The notes: generated by a model from the sequence alone, not told the origin. A stretch of 36,482 nt of DNA from Kribbella albertanoniae (GCF_004348455.1 NZ_SMKA01000057.1:1-36482), one strand, 5' to 3'. Shown: positions 1-8,332, numbered from the stretch's first letter. Program-made: numbers and translations.

Positions 1-40
1 GTCGGGCAGGGTGGGGGGTCGGTCGAGGGTTGGAGTTTGG

Positions 41-652
41 ATGTATGTGCCTGCGCATTTTGCGGTGGGGGATGACGAGGTTGAGGAGTTGCTGGGGCGA
101 CCGGGGGCGGCTGATTTGGTGACTATGACGGACGGTGGGTTGCTGGCGACGATGTTGCCGTTTGTCTATGACGCGGAGCGGAGGGTGCTTCGGGGGCATT
201 TGGCTCGGAACAACGAGCAGTGGCAGCGGCCTGTGGTTGGTGAGGCGTTGGTGATCATGCATGGGGTGGACTCGTATGTGTCGCCCAGTTGGTACGCCGC
301 CAAGCGGGAGCACGGGCGAGTCGTTCCGACGTGGAACTACGTGACCGCGCACGTGTACGGCGTACTGACCGTGCATGACGATCCGGTCTGGGTGGGCGAG
401 CTGGTACGGCGGTTGACGGAGCTGCATGAGGGGACGCGGGCTGAGCCGTGGTCGGTGGATGATGCACCGGAGAAGTTCGTGAACGGGCAACTGCGGGCGA
501 TCGTCGGTGTCGAGTTGGCGATCACGCGGGTCGAGGCGAAGGCGAAGTTGTCGCAGAACCGGTCGGCCGCGGATGTCGACGGGGTGATCGCGGGGCTGCG
601 GGCGGACGGGGACGAGCAGGCGGCTGTAGCTGTCGAGCAGCATCGGACGTAA
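41..652 (+). CDS. PaiB-like FMN-binding protein (FMN-binding negative transcriptional regulator family)
   Basis: The 203-residue product opens with MYVPAHF and keeps the PaiB/FMN-binding split-barrel pattern: an early ATMLPFVYD strand, GHLARNN, a HGVDSYVSPSWY segment and a VPTWNYVTAHVYG segment. These correspond to the flavin-contacting regions of the family. PaiB proteins are small FMN binders, named for a Bacillus repressor of sporulation and protease genes; most actinobacterial members are uncharacterised. I chose ATG 41 because GGAG lies about six bases upstream and the family starts at MYxPxHF; an in-frame GTG at 11 would add ten residues with no family match. The first 250 bases use more T-ending codons than neighbouring genes. 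It stands alone upstream of a sigma-factor gene. Family assignment is firm; cellular role is unknown. Confidence 0.85.
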   Translation: MYVPAHFAVGDDEVEELLGRPGAADLVTMTDGGLLATMLPFVYDAERRVLRGHLARNNEQWQRPVVGEALVIMHGVDSYVSPSWYAAKREHGRVVPTWNYVTAHVYGVLTVHDDPVWVGELVRRLTELHEGTRAEPWSVDDAPEKFVNGQLRAIVGVELAITRVEAKAKLSQNRSAADVDGVIAGLRADGDEQAAVAVEQHRT

Positions 653-703
653 CGTCGGGCACCGCTCGGGCCAAGTACTTCCGACTGCGACGGAAGGACT
701 GAC

Positions 704-1264
704 GTGACTCAGATTGCCGAGATCGGGCGGGATCCGGATGCGTTCGAGGCGTTCTACACCGAGCACATCGAGCGGATCCAGCGGTTCGTGGCCCGGCGGG
801 TGGACGATCCGTACCTGGCTGCGGATCTGACCGCGGACGTGTTCCTGGCGGCGATCGACGCGGCGGCCGGGTACCGGGCGAACCTCGGGACGCCGATCGG
901 GTGGCTCTACGGGATCGCCCGGAACGTGGTGTCCGCGGAGAAGCGCCGGCACGCTCGTGAGCTGCGGGCGAACCAGCGGATCTCGGGTCGGCGGCTGCTC
1001 ACGGCGGACGACGTCACCCGGCTCGAGGAGCGGATCGACGCCGAGGCGTCGGCGCGGGCGTTGCTGCAGGCAATGGGCGAACTGCCGGACGGCGAACGCG
1101 CCGCCCTGGAGCTGGTCGCGCTCGACGGCCTGTCCCCCGCCGACGCCGCGCACGTGCTCGGCATCCGGCTCACCGCGTTCCGCGTGCGCTTGCACCGGGC
1201 TCGTGGGCGGCTCAGGTCGCAGTCACTCCACCTGGCACCGACTCCCACGGAGATGACCTCATGA
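704..1264 (+). CDS. ECF-type RNA polymerase sigma factor
   Basis: The 186-residue protein has the two sigma-70 domains of an ECF factor. Region 2 lies near residues 10-85, with YLAADLTADVFLAAI and the -10 recognition segment ending GWLYGIARNVVSAEKRR. Region 4 lies near residues 120-175, with LPDGERAALELVALDGLSP followed by a helix-turn-helix. It should direct core polymerase to a small regulon. The GTG start is preceded by GGAAGGAC. The stop overlaps the next start as ATGA, so the two genes are translationally coupled. There is no extra C-terminal domain. Confidence 0.93.
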   Translation: MTQIAEIGRDPDAFEAFYTEHIERIQRFVARRVDDPYLAADLTADVFLAAIDAAAGYRANLGTPIGWLYGIARNVVSAEKRRHARELRANQRISGRRLLTADDVTRLEERIDAEASARALLQAMGELPDGERAALELVALDGLSPADAAHVLGIRLTAFRVRLHRARGRLRSQSLHLAPTPTEMTS

Positions 1265-1833
1265 ACACCTTCGAAGACAAACTGCTGACCGAGCTCCGCA
1301 CTGTCGTCGCCGAGCGGCCGGTCGACATCCGCCGGAAGCGTCCGAAGCGGGTCCTGGTCGGAATCGCCGCCTGCCTGACACTGGCAGCCGGTACGGCGGT
1401 CGCCGTACCGGTCCTGGGGTCGAGCTCACCCGCGTACGCCGTGACCACGCAACCGGACGGCACGGTGCAGGTAAAGATCTATCGGCTCCAGGAAGCCAAG
1501 GAGCTGGAGAAGCGGCTGAAGGCGGCCGGCGTGCCCGCTGAGGTCAACTTCCTCCCGAAGGGACAGACCTGCCGACGTACTCCCGGCGGGAAGCCACCGG
1601 CAGGTGACCGGGCCGGGCTCGGGATCGTGGTGAAGCGGGACGACCGGGCCGCCACCATGGTGCTGCATCCCGCGGACTACCGAGGCAACACGTTGCTTCT
1701 GGAAGGCAGCGGCAGCGTGCCGACGGACCGGTACGACTCACCGACGTTCTCGCTGGTCTCGCGAGTGCGGACGGGAACCTTCGGGCCGTGCGTCCCGGTA
1801 GACGCGGTCAAGCTTCCGGTCCCGCTGCGCTGA
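1261..1833 (+). CDS. Membrane-anchored protein coupled to the ECF sigma factor
   Basis: The 190-residue protein has a short charged N-terminus (residues 1-30, ending RRKRPKR), one hydrophobic segment near 31-52 and an outer domain of about 140 residues. Its start overlaps the sigma-factor stop by four bases. Position and topology suggest a sigma-factor partner such as an anti-sigma factor or sensor. However, the HxxxCxxC motif of zinc anti-sigma domains is absent and the cytoplasmic part looks too short for a standard anti-sigma domain. The outer part has a CRRTPGG and a FGPCVPVDAVKLP segment, so a disulfide is possible. I recognise no named family. The partnership is inferred from the overlap only. 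Confidence 0.72.
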   Translation: MNTFEDKLLTELRTVVAERPVDIRRKRPKRVLVGIAACLTLAAGTAVAVPVLGSSSPAYAVTTQPDGTVQVKIYRLQEAKELEKRLKAAGVPAEVNFLPKGQTCRRTPGGKPPAGDRAGLGIVVKRDDRAATMVLHPADYRGNTLLLEGSGSVPTDRYDSPTFSLVSRVRTGTFGPCVPVDAVKLPVPLR

Positions 1834-1892
1834 GCCGATCCGCATCGCAAAGGATCGTTGCCTCTGGCCCCTTTATGCCGTGACAGTTTGTG

Positions 1893-1912
1893 CACGGATT
1901 GTCACGGATTGT
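1893..1912 (+). repeat. Perfect tandem 10-bp repeat upstream of the VanZ-like gene
   Basis: CACGGATTGT occurs twice with no spacer, one DNA turn per unit. It lies inside a looser inverted repeat, GTGACA at about 1879-1884 and TGTCAC at 1900-1905. It sits 115 bp before the VanZ-like start in a 193-bp gap that is otherwise unremarkable. This geometry suits a protein binding site, but none is known. Confidence 0.45.
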
Positions 1913-2026
1913 TTGCGGGTGCGTGCAGATGTCCGGACATGGGTGGCGGATGGTGCACGCGACGGCAGATTGTCGAGAAGAGGAAGAGATCGAGACAGGT
2001 GGGTCGATTACGGGAGGGTCCGGCGA

Positions 2027-2680
2027 GTGCTCGAGACTTATCGCGGCATCCCACATCTACTGGATACCTGGCTCGTGCTGAGCGGCATGGCACTGCCGGT
2101 CGCACTCTCGTCGCTGCGGCGGCCGGGGGCGTTGCCCCCTCGCCTCGCAGCGTTCGGGATGCCGGCGGCGTTCGCGCTGGTGCTGGCGGCGACGCTCAGC
2201 CCGACGCCGCACCGGTTCAGCACGGTGATCGGCCAGTGCGGTACCCATCTCGCCACGACCGGTGGCCTGACCTCGGTCCAGGGTCTGCTCAACGTCCTGC
2301 TGTTCGTCCCGGCGGCCGGTGCGCTGGCGCTGGCGAGCGGCCGGCCGGGTGACGGGATCGCCGCCGGGATCGGGCTGTCGGCCTCGGTCGAGGCGATCCA
2401 GGCGCTGATCCCGCAGCTCGGACGCTCCTGTCAGCTGCACGATCTGATCGCGAACACGGCCGGTGCGTTCTGCGGGGTCGGGCTGGTGGCTGGAGTACAG
2501 TCCATCGCGCGACGACAGCAGCTGGTCACCGGCCCGTACGTCGTCGAGCACGCGGCCATGGTCGTCGTACGGCCTCGTCCGCCGGCGCGGCACCGGCGCC
2601 GGGAGCACGTCACGCTCCGCCCGGTCCCGGTGGCCGCCAAACCGTCGAACGGGCTCCGGCCGATGGTGCGAACGCGCTGA
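2027..2680 (+). CDS. VanZ-like family membrane protein
   Basis: The 217-residue product has about four hydrophobic segments. It carries VanZ-like landmarks: LSPTPHRF, a LLNVLLFVPAAGAL segment resembling the family's N-hydrophobic-LFxPxG motif, SVEAIQALIP and the HDLIANTAGAFCG segment resembling the D-x-x-x-N-x-x-G motif. VanZ proteins are membrane proteins linked to low-level glycopeptide resistance in some hosts; most are uncharacterised. I chose GTG 2027 because GGGAGGG at 2012-2018 gives good spacing; the open frame extends upstream but has no family match. The last 60 residues are basic and probably cytoplasmic. It converges on the pentapeptide-repeat gene. Confidence 0.78.
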   Translation: MLETYRGIPHLLDTWLVLSGMALPVALSSLRRPGALPPRLAAFGMPAAFALVLAATLSPTPHRFSTVIGQCGTHLATTGGLTSVQGLLNVLLFVPAAGALALASGRPGDGIAAGIGLSASVEAIQALIPQLGRSCQLHDLIANTAGAFCGVGLVAGVQSIARRQQLVTGPYVVEHAAMVVVRPRPPARHRRREHVTLRPVPVAAKPSNGLRPMVRTR

Positions 2681-2703
2681 GCGATCGCTGCTCGAGCAGA
2701 AAG

Positions 2704-2775
2704 TTATCCGGAAGGTTATCCACAGGTTGTGGGTAACCCGGGGGATGACGACTCAGCTACGTAAAGTTATCCACA
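2704..2775. other. Cluster of DnaA-box-like 9-mers with a short hairpin
   Basis: The gap between two convergent genes holds TTATCCACA at 2716-2724 and 2767-2775, its inverted variant TGTGGGTAA at 2728-2736 and a weaker TTATCCGGA at 2704-2712. The first pair forms a hairpin (2715-2737, ten-base arms, three-base loop, one mismatch). TTATCCACA is the classical DnaA-box consensus. As the site is between convergent genes, the hairpin may instead serve as a shared terminator. No replication genes are nearby. Confidence 0.5.
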
Positions 2776-2777
2776 GG

Positions 2778-3389
2778 CTAGGGCCGGACATCCAGCCCCA
2801 GAGCGGTCGCCACGACCATCGCCTGGGTTAAATCGATCCGCGCGTCCTTGAGTCCGACCGTCAGCGGGTCGAGGGTCGACAGGTCCGAACCGCGTAGGTC
2901 GGCCGCGGTGAAATCCGCCCGCTGCAGGGACGCACCCGACAGATCGACATCCCGTACGACGGCCTTCGCCGCCCGGATCCCGGTTAGATCGGCCTCGCGC
3001 AGCTTCACCCCGTAGAACTCCACGCCGCGCAGGTCCGCGCCCGGCAGACCGGTGAACGACCAGTCGCCGCCGGAGACCTTGAGCAGGTTGTAGGTGCAGT
3101 CGTCGAAGAAGCTGCCGACCAGCTTGCACCCGGTGAACGTGGCGTCGAACAGCGAGCACCGGACGAAGGTGCAGTTCACGAACGCGGCATCGGTGTGCGT
3201 CGACGCGTTGAACCGCACCCCGCGGAACGTGCACTCCTCGAACACCCCGCCGCGGTTCTCCACCTCGGTCAGGTCGGTGTCGATGAACAGCACCCGCCGC
3301 TGGGTCTGCCCGGACAACTCAGGGTCGTCCCACTCCCGAACTGTCGACTCCGTCGGTATCGCACTGCGCCCACCCTGTCTGCTGGCCAT
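2778..3389 (-). CDS. Pentapeptide-repeat protein
   Basis: The 203-residue protein is mostly A(D/N)Lxx-like five-residue repeats. Recognisable runs include VEFYGVKLREADLTGI, DVDLSGASLQ and RADFTAADLRGSDLS. Such repeats build a right-handed quadrilateral beta helix. Some family members mimic DNA and protect gyrase from quinolones, but most have no known function. There is no signal peptide or membrane segment. The ATG is directly preceded by GAGGGG, closer than ideal, so the start could differ slightly. The repeat core begins near residue 30. Family is firm; role is open. Confidence 0.85.
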   Translation of the reverse strand: MASRQGGRSAIPTESTVREWDDPELSGQTQRRVLFIDTDLTEVENRGGVFEECTFRGVRFNASTHTDAAFVNCTFVRCSLFDATFTGCKLVGSFFDDCTYNLLKVSGGDWSFTGLPGADLRGVEFYGVKLREADLTGIRAAKAVVRDVDLSGASLQRADFTAADLRGSDLSTLDPLTVGLKDARIDLTQAMVVATALGLDVRP

Positions 3390-3505
3390 CCCCTCACACT
3401 GTCACGGCCTTCCGACAGCCAGTTGTGATCCTTACGCGTCAGGTTGTGATGGTGCCGCCGGAGAACGTTCAGCGGACCGACAACTACGGGCCGCACGATG
3501 GAGGA

Positions 3506-4402
3506 GTGAGCGGATCAGAGCGGGTGATGGTGTTCGGCGCGAGTGGATTCCTCGGTGGCCGGATCTGTGCGCTGCTCGCCGATCGGGGCGTCGAGTACCG
3601 CGGACTGAGCCGGAACCGGGGTGAACTACACCTGCGCTGCGACCTGGCATCGATGCACTCGTACGCGCTGGAGACCCAGATCGGCCTCTACAAACCGACG
3701 GTGGTGATCAATGCGGTCGGCCTGACCACCGGTGATCCGGCCGACCTGGTCGCCGCGAACGTCACTGCGGTCGAGGCGCTGCTGGCCGCGACCCGTGACA
3801 GTGCCGGGCACGCGCGATTCGTCCAGCTAGGAGCGTCAGCCGAGTACGGCGGTGGCCCGCACGGCGCGAGTCAGTCCGAGGGGTCCGCGCTCCGGCCGGC
3901 CGGTCCGTACGGGCTGACCAAGCTGGCCGGCTCCGAGCTCGCCATCCGTGCCCAGCGCAACGGCGCTGATGCGGTTGTACTGCGGATCTTCGATGTACTC
4001 GGGCCCGGGGCGCCGGTGACGACGGTGACCGGGCGGGTGATCGCGGACCTGCGCGACCGGCAGCAGATCGACGTCGGATCGCTCGATGTCTGGCGCGACT
4101 TCGTGGACGTGCGGGATGTCGCCGAGGCGGTGATCGCGGTCGCCCTGGCCGACACCAAGCTGCCCGCGGTGCTGAACGTCGGCAGCGGCCGGGCGACGTT
4201 GGCCCGGGATGTGGCCGGTCAGTTGTTCGAGCTGAGCGGCCAGCCGGCCCGGATCGTCGACGACCCGGCGCAGGACGGCACGCTGGGTGATCCATGGCAG
4301 CAAGCCGATATCGGACTGATCGGTGAGCGGCTCGGCTGGTCGCCCAAGATCGCCCTGGAGCAGTCACTCGCCGACAGTTGGGCCGCCCCACAGGCAGACT
4401 GA
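3506..4402 (+). CDS. NAD(P)-dependent epimerase/dehydratase (extended SDR)
   Basis: The protein, about 298 residues, starts with the nucleotide-binding motif VFGASGFLGGR and has the extended-SDR landmarks: an acidic LRCDLAS turn, VINAVGLT, LGASAEYGG, and PYGLTKLAGSELA, which holds the catalytic YxxxK. WRDFVDVRDVAEAV and VLNVGSGR follow. These enzymes act on nucleotide sugars through a transient keto intermediate; the substrate cannot be read from sequence. The start is uncertain: GTG 3506 directly abuts GGAGGA, while GTG 3524 or ATG 3527 lies next to the Rossmann fold but has a poor ribosome site. The PP2C-like gene follows four bases after the stop, so they probably form one transcript. Confidence 0.82.
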   Translation: MSGSERVMVFGASGFLGGRICALLADRGVEYRGLSRNRGELHLRCDLASMHSYALETQIGLYKPTVVINAVGLTTGDPADLVAANVTAVEALLAATRDSAGHARFVQLGASAEYGGGPHGASQSEGSALRPAGPYGLTKLAGSELAIRAQRNGADAVVLRIFDVLGPGAPVTTVTGRVIADLRDRQQIDVGSLDVWRDFVDVRDVAEAVIAVALADTKLPAVLNVGSGRATLARDVAGQLFELSGQPARIVDDPAQDGTLGDPWQQADIGLIGERLGWSPKIALEQSLADSWAAPQAD

Positions 4403-4406
4403 CCAG

Positions 4407-5168
4407 GTGGAGATTCGCTCGAGCTGTCAGCCCGCACCGGATCGTCAACCGCCCGCAGTGAACGAAGACCTCGTGCTGACCGGTCCTGACTTCGCAGTGG
4501 TATTCGACGGCGCCACACCGTTCGCGGGCATCGACTCCGGCTGCCGGCACACCGTGGCTTGGCTGGTCGGTCGCCTCGCCCGGTACGTCGCACCTCCCCT
4601 GCTGACCGCGTCCACGGCACCACTGGCCGACGTACTGGCTGAGGCGATCGCTGCGGTCGGTGCGGAGCACGCGGACAGCTGTGACCTCACCAATCGAGAC
4701 AGTCCGTCGTCCACAGTCGCCATGGTGCGTGTGCGGCCGGACCACCTCGAGCATCTGGTGCTGGCTGACTCACCAATCGTCTACCGCGCACCCGATCAAA
4801 CCGTGACTGTCCACAGTGACGATCGGCTCGAGCTGTTGCCCGAGCGAACAGTGGAGAGCGTCCGTCGCCTCCGCAACGCACCAGACGGCTTTTGGGTGGC
4901 GAGCACCGACCCGGCAGCGGCGTACCAAGCAGTCACCGGTACGACGGATCGCGCCGAGGTCGCGGCGATCGGCGTACTGAGTGATGGCGCCTCCCGGTAC
5001 GCCGAGCACTACGGGCGGAGCTGGGACGACCTCATGGATGTGCTGACGACCGAGGGACCCGCAGCGCTCATCCGGCGAGTCCGCCGGTACGACGAAGCAG
5101 CGGACACGATCCGGTGGAAGCGGTACGACGACGCGACCGCCGTGGTGCTCTACGACAGCGGGCGGTAG
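4407..5168 (+). CDS. PP2C-like protein phosphatase
   Basis: The 253-residue protein carries the metal-binding aspartate motifs of PP2C phosphatases in order: VVFDGATPF near residue 35, VLSDGASRYA near 190 and DDATAVVLYD at the C-terminus. Such enzymes remove phosphate from Ser/Thr using two metal ions. The N-terminus is shorter than in classical PP2C, typical of compact actinobacterial members. GTG 4407 was chosen because it sits just after the upstream stop (4402); the open frame runs back into that gene without a family match. The 3' end overlaps the convergent DUF4328 gene by 19 bp. No kinase gene is in the window. Confidence 0.75.
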   Translation: MEIRSSCQPAPDRQPPAVNEDLVLTGPDFAVVFDGATPFAGIDSGCRHTVAWLVGRLARYVAPPLLTASTAPLADVLAEAIAAVGAEHADSCDLTNRDSPSSTVAMVRVRPDHLEHLVLADSPIVYRAPDQTVTVHSDDRLELLPERTVESVRRLRNAPDGFWVASTDPAAAYQAVTGTTDRAEVAAIGVLSDGASRYAEHYGRSWDDLMDVLTTEGPAALIRRVRRYDEAADTIRWKRYDDATAVVLYDSGR

Positions 5169-6040
5169 GACGGGAAGCTGGGCGGCCGGTAGTCCTGCAC
5201 GGGTGCGATCGGCGGTGCGGTTGCTCGCTGCTGCTGCCACTGGTTGACCTGGAGCATGAGCAGCGACATGGACGCAGTGGCAACGATCAACAGCAGTGCA
5301 GCGACCGAGAAGCCGATATCCACCCAGAGCGCGACCCGGACCATCACGTCCTGGAACTCGTAGAACTGAGTGGTCCGGCTGGCGTTGTCGGCGGACTCGA
5401 CCACCTGGACGAAGAAGGCGAAAAAGCCGATGGTCGCGGCGAGCAGACCGGCCACGATGATCACCCAGTAGCCGACCCAGGCCACCCACCAGCTGTAGAG
5501 CAGCGCGCGGATCTGCTGGCTCCTGGCCGCTCCCGGCTGCTCGAGCGGTTCGCTGGCGATGACGATGTCCTGGACGAGCTGCAGCGGGTACCAGAACTGG
5601 ACGCCCGGGCAGAACCACGCTCCGATCGCCCAGCCCGCGCTGCGCCGGTGCAGACCCTGGCCGGGCGGTAGGGGGTTCGCCGGCGGTCGTGGCGCCAGGG
5701 CGGAGTTCAGGAAGTCGCTGTTCTCGCGGGCGTACCAGAGCCAGAGCAGGTAAGCGATGGCCGTCCCGAACAGCAGGTAGGCGAGGACGTTGATCAGCCA
5801 GCCGCTGCCGACGATGGCATTCGTCGCGTTCTCGAACTCCTCCTCGGTCAGGTTCAGGAAGATGAAGTTCTTCACCTCGTCGTAGGAGCGCCACATCAGC
5901 ACCGACTGCAGCACGGTGATGAGAGCGGTCAGCCCCATCAGCACGATGGCAACCAGCGCAAACGTGCGCAGCGGCCGGTAGCGCGGCGGCAGCACCGCAT
6001 ACGGCCCGGGCCGCGGCACCGGATAGTACGGCTGAGTCAT
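5150..6040 (-). CDS. DUF4328 family membrane protein (first of three)
   Basis: The 296-residue protein has a proline/tyrosine-rich cytoplasmic start and about six hydrophobic segments. DUF4328 landmarks are the WLWYARENSDFLN segment after the second pair of helices, the GWAIGAWFCPGVQFWYPLQLVQDI segment, and a Trp-rich helix before the last pair. Function is unknown. The start at 6040 (MTQPYYP) was chosen because GGAGG lies six bases upstream; an ATG six bases earlier abuts the ribosome site. Paralogues are at 17528 and 18459. Family is firm by similarity between the three copies. Confidence 0.85.
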   Translation of the reverse strand: MTQPYYPVPRPGPYAVLPPRYRPLRTFALVAIVLMGLTALITVLQSVLMWRSYDEVKNFIFLNLTEEEFENATNAIVGSGWLINVLAYLLFGTAIAYLLWLWYARENSDFLNSALAPRPPANPLPPGQGLHRRSAGWAIGAWFCPGVQFWYPLQLVQDIVIASEPLEQPGAARSQQIRALLYSWWVAWVGYWVIIVAGLLAATIGFFAFFVQVVESADNASRTTQFYEFQDVMVRVALWVDIGFSVAALLLIVATASMSLLMLQVNQWQQQRATAPPIAPVQDYRPPSFPSYRPLS

Positions 6041-6082
6041 CGTCATCCTCCCCACCACAAAGGTATCTCGGGGAGGGAGCGC

Positions 6083-7618
6083 CTAGACCGCCGCGAACGC
6101 CTCCCGGACCGCAGGGAGCGCCAGCTCGCGGTCGGCGGCGGACAGGCCGATCCGGGTCCGCCGGTCGAGTACGTCGTCCTCGTCGAGCGCACCCTCGTGC
6201 CGGACCGCGAACAGCAGCTCCGCGTACGTCGTCTTGAGCCCGGGCGCGACCGGGTCGAGTGCTGCGCCGACCGCCGAGACCACCTGGGGCGCCTCGACGC
6301 CGTAGCGCTGGACGAACCGTGCTGGAGCGGCCACTGACGCCAGCCGGACCCGGTCGGCCGCACCGACCAGCGGGATCCGGTGCGTCAGGCAGGGGCGCCG
6401 GCTGCTGAGGGTGGACTGTGCGAGCGCGGTGTCGAGTGCGTCCTGCGCCATCCGGCGGTAGGTGGTCAGCTTGCCGCCGACGATGGTCACCAGCCCGTCC
6501 GGCCCGGTGATCACCGCGTGCCGCCGCGAGATGTCGGCCGTCTTGTTGCCGTGGCCGGTGTCGAGCAGTGGGCGCAGTCCGGCGTACGTGCCGAGCAGGT
6601 CGGCCCGGGTGAGCGGCGTCTGCACCGCACGGTTGATGGTGTCGAGGAGGAAGTCGATCTCACCGTCGGTCGCCCGCGGTACGTCGCTCACCGGACCAGG
6701 TGCGTCCTCATCGGTCAGACCGACGTACACGCGATCATCCGGCGCGGGGATCGCCATCACCACGCGGCGCAGCTCCCCCGGCACGCCGACAGTCAGCACT
6801 GCGGAGAGTCCACCGAAGGCAGTCTGCGGAAAAACCAGATGAGTGCCGCGGCTGGGCCTCAGCTTGATGCCGTCGGTGATCTGGCCGGCCCAGATCCCGG
6901 CCGCGTTGATCACCACGGTCGCATCCACGTCGATCCGGTCCCCGGTCAGCTGGTCGACCAGTACGGCGCCCTGGCCGGTCACCTCGGTGGCCGCGACGCG
7001 GGTTAGCACGCGAGCGCCGTACTGCGCGGCCGTGCGAGCGATCGCGATCACCAGGCGGGCGTCGTCGTACAGCTGGCCGTCCCAAGTGAGGAAGCCGCCG
7101 CGTAGACCCTCGGGTCGCAGCGTCGGCGCGTAGCGCATGACCTCGGCCGAGCTGACCCGGCGGGAGTGCGGCAGGTAGTCGTCGCTGGTCCGCGCGAACG
7201 TGCGCAGGATGTCGCCACCGAGGAACGCACCGCGCAGCAGCGCCGCCTGCGAAGCCTTTGCCTGCGGCAACCATGGCGCGAGCTGCGGGACTGCGTGGAC
7301 GAGGTGCGGCGCGGTCGTCTTCATCAGGATCCCGCGCTCGACCGCGCTCTCATAGGCGATCCCCACATGGCCGGACGCCAGGTAGCGCAGGCCGCCGTGC
7401 ACGAGCTTCGAGCTCCAGCGGCTGGTCCCGAAGGCGAGGTCGTGCTTCTCCACCAGGGCAACGGTCAGACCGCGAGCGGCCGCATCCAGCGCGACGCCGG
7501 CACCGGTCACGCCACCACCGATGACCAGTACGTCGACCTTGCCGGTCGTCGCCAGCCAGTCGAGCTCGCGAGTCCGGCGAGCCGCATTCAGGCTCGCGTT
7601 GCCGATCGAGGCGATCAT
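6083..7618 (-). CDS. glpD: FAD-dependent glycerol-3-phosphate dehydrogenase
   Basis: The 511-residue protein oxidises sn-glycerol 3-phosphate to dihydroxyacetone phosphate and passes electrons to quinone at the membrane. It has the FAD motif VIGGGVTGAGVALDAAARG near residue 30, the family segment FGTSRWSSKLVHGGLRYL, GTHLVFP in the substrate domain, VINAAGIWAG, and VGGKLTTYRRMA near residue 350, followed by the C-terminal helical cap. The length is normal. ATG 7618 overlaps the TetR stop as ATGA, so translation is coupled; the open frame extends upstream through TetR in another frame and is not real. The divergent ADPS-like flavoenzyme would act on DHAP esters, linking this locus to glycerolipid metabolism. 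Confidence 0.95.
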   Translation of the reverse strand: MIASIGNASLNAARRTRELDWLATTGKVDVLVIGGGVTGAGVALDAAARGLTVALVEKHDLAFGTSRWSSKLVHGGLRYLASGHVGIAYESAVERGILMKTTAPHLVHAVPQLAPWLPQAKASQAALLRGAFLGGDILRTFARTSDDYLPHSRRVSSAEVMRYAPTLRPEGLRGGFLTWDGQLYDDARLVIAIARTAAQYGARVLTRVAATEVTGQGAVLVDQLTGDRIDVDATVVINAAGIWAGQITDGIKLRPSRGTHLVFPQTAFGGLSAVLTVGVPGELRRVVMAIPAPDDRVYVGLTDEDAPGPVSDVPRATDGEIDFLLDTINRAVQTPLTRADLLGTYAGLRPLLDTGHGNKTADISRRHAVITGPDGLVTIVGGKLTTYRRMAQDALDTALAQSTLSSRRPCLTHRIPLVGAADRVRLASVAAPARFVQRYGVEAPQVVSAVGAALDPVAPGLKTTYAELLFAVRHEGALDEDDVLDRRTRIGLSAADRELALPAVREAFAAV

Positions 7619-8235
7619 GGCGTCAGATACTTGGTGAGCATGTCGCGGAGCTGCTCGTCTAGCTTCGGGTACTCCTCCTTCGACGCCATCACCGGACCGG
7701 ACACGGCCGAGGCGAGCGCGACCAGAATGATCTGACGGGCCAGCCACACCGGATCGCTGCCCTGGATCGAGCCGTCCGCCTGCCCGGCCTTGATGCCCTC
7801 TTCCACCAGCGCCAGGTGTGCGACCGTGCTGCTCCCACGGCGCTCCAGCAGGTACGGCGTGAGGAACTCGGGGTCCAGCTCGATGATCTTGCGCATCAGC
7901 GGGTGCACCCGGGTGTGGGCGACGACCTCCACCACGCCCTCGACCAGACGCGTCCGGCCGTCGGCGGCGTCCGGCTGGAAGGCCGACATCAGCGCGGTCG
8001 TCCACTCCCGGGTCATCAAGGCCGCGACCACGGCCTGCACATTCGGCCAGCGGCGGTAGAGGGTGGCGCGGGAGACCTCGGCGTGCCGGGCGATATCGGC
8101 CATCGTCATCCGGCGCATCCCGATCGCCAGCAACAGCTCGTACGCCGCGTCCAGGATCCGCTCCTCGCCGATCGCGTTGGCGGGAGTGGGACGACTGCTG
8201 GTCTCGGACCCTGATTCGCTGCTACGCTGAGACAT
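7615..8235 (-). CDS. TetR-family transcriptional regulator, cotranscribed with glpD
   Basis: The 206-residue protein has a TetR helix-turn-helix near residues 20-70 (GEERILDAAYELLLAIG, then MADIARHAEVSRATLYRRWP) and an all-helical ligand domain. TetR proteins usually repress and release DNA on binding a small molecule. It lies first in a two-gene operon with glpD and is divergent from the ADPS-like gene, so it probably controls both directions; an inverted repeat spans its own start. ATG 8235 was chosen over an in-frame GTG three bases earlier. No clear Shine-Dalgarno is visible. The ligand is unknown; a lipid or acyl compound would fit the context. Confidence 0.88.
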   Translation of the reverse strand: MSQRSSESGSETSSRPTPANAIGEERILDAAYELLLAIGMRRMTMADIARHAEVSRATLYRRWPNVQAVVAALMTREWTTALMSAFQPDAADGRTRLVEGVVEVVAHTRVHPLMRKIIELDPEFLTPYLLERRGSSTVAHLALVEEGIKAGQADGSIQGSDPVWLARQIILVALASAVSGPVMASKEEYPKLDEQLRDMLTKYLTP

Positions 8236-8257
8236 CACACGTCAGAGTGTATCAGCG
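8225..8257. promoter_or_regulatory. Inverted repeat over the TetR start (candidate operator)
   Basis: CGCTGA (8225-8230) with ACAC (8237-8240) faces GTGT (8247-8250) with TCAGCG (8252-8257). The arms are mirror images except for unequal inner spacing (six bases against one). It covers the start codon of the TetR gene and could block both its own and the divergent promoter. Candidate only. Confidence 0.45.
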
Positions 8258-8289
8258 ACTTCGTTCTGCTGGAACGCTCTGTGAGGAAC

Positions 8290-8332
8290 CGTCGTGGGCA
8301 GGTGTGATCAGGGGTTTCATCTGCCCACGACG
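8290..8332 (+). promoter_or_regulatory. 12-bp perfect inverted repeat upstream of the ADPS-like gene
   Basis: CGTCGTGGGCAG (8290-8301) and its exact complement (8321-8332) flank a 19-base loop. The end of the left arm and start of the loop, CAGGTGT (8299-8305), can instead pair with ACACCTG (8345-8351) just before a GGGGAG ribosome site at 8354-8359. Two exclusive folds are therefore possible in a transcript leading to the small ORF at 8366 and the ADPS-like gene. It could equally be a DNA operator. Confidence 0.5.

Noticed and set aside
7619..8005. Upstream extension of the glpD frame
   Set aside because: It lies inside the TetR gene in another frame and has no family match; ATG 7618 has the coupled overlap.
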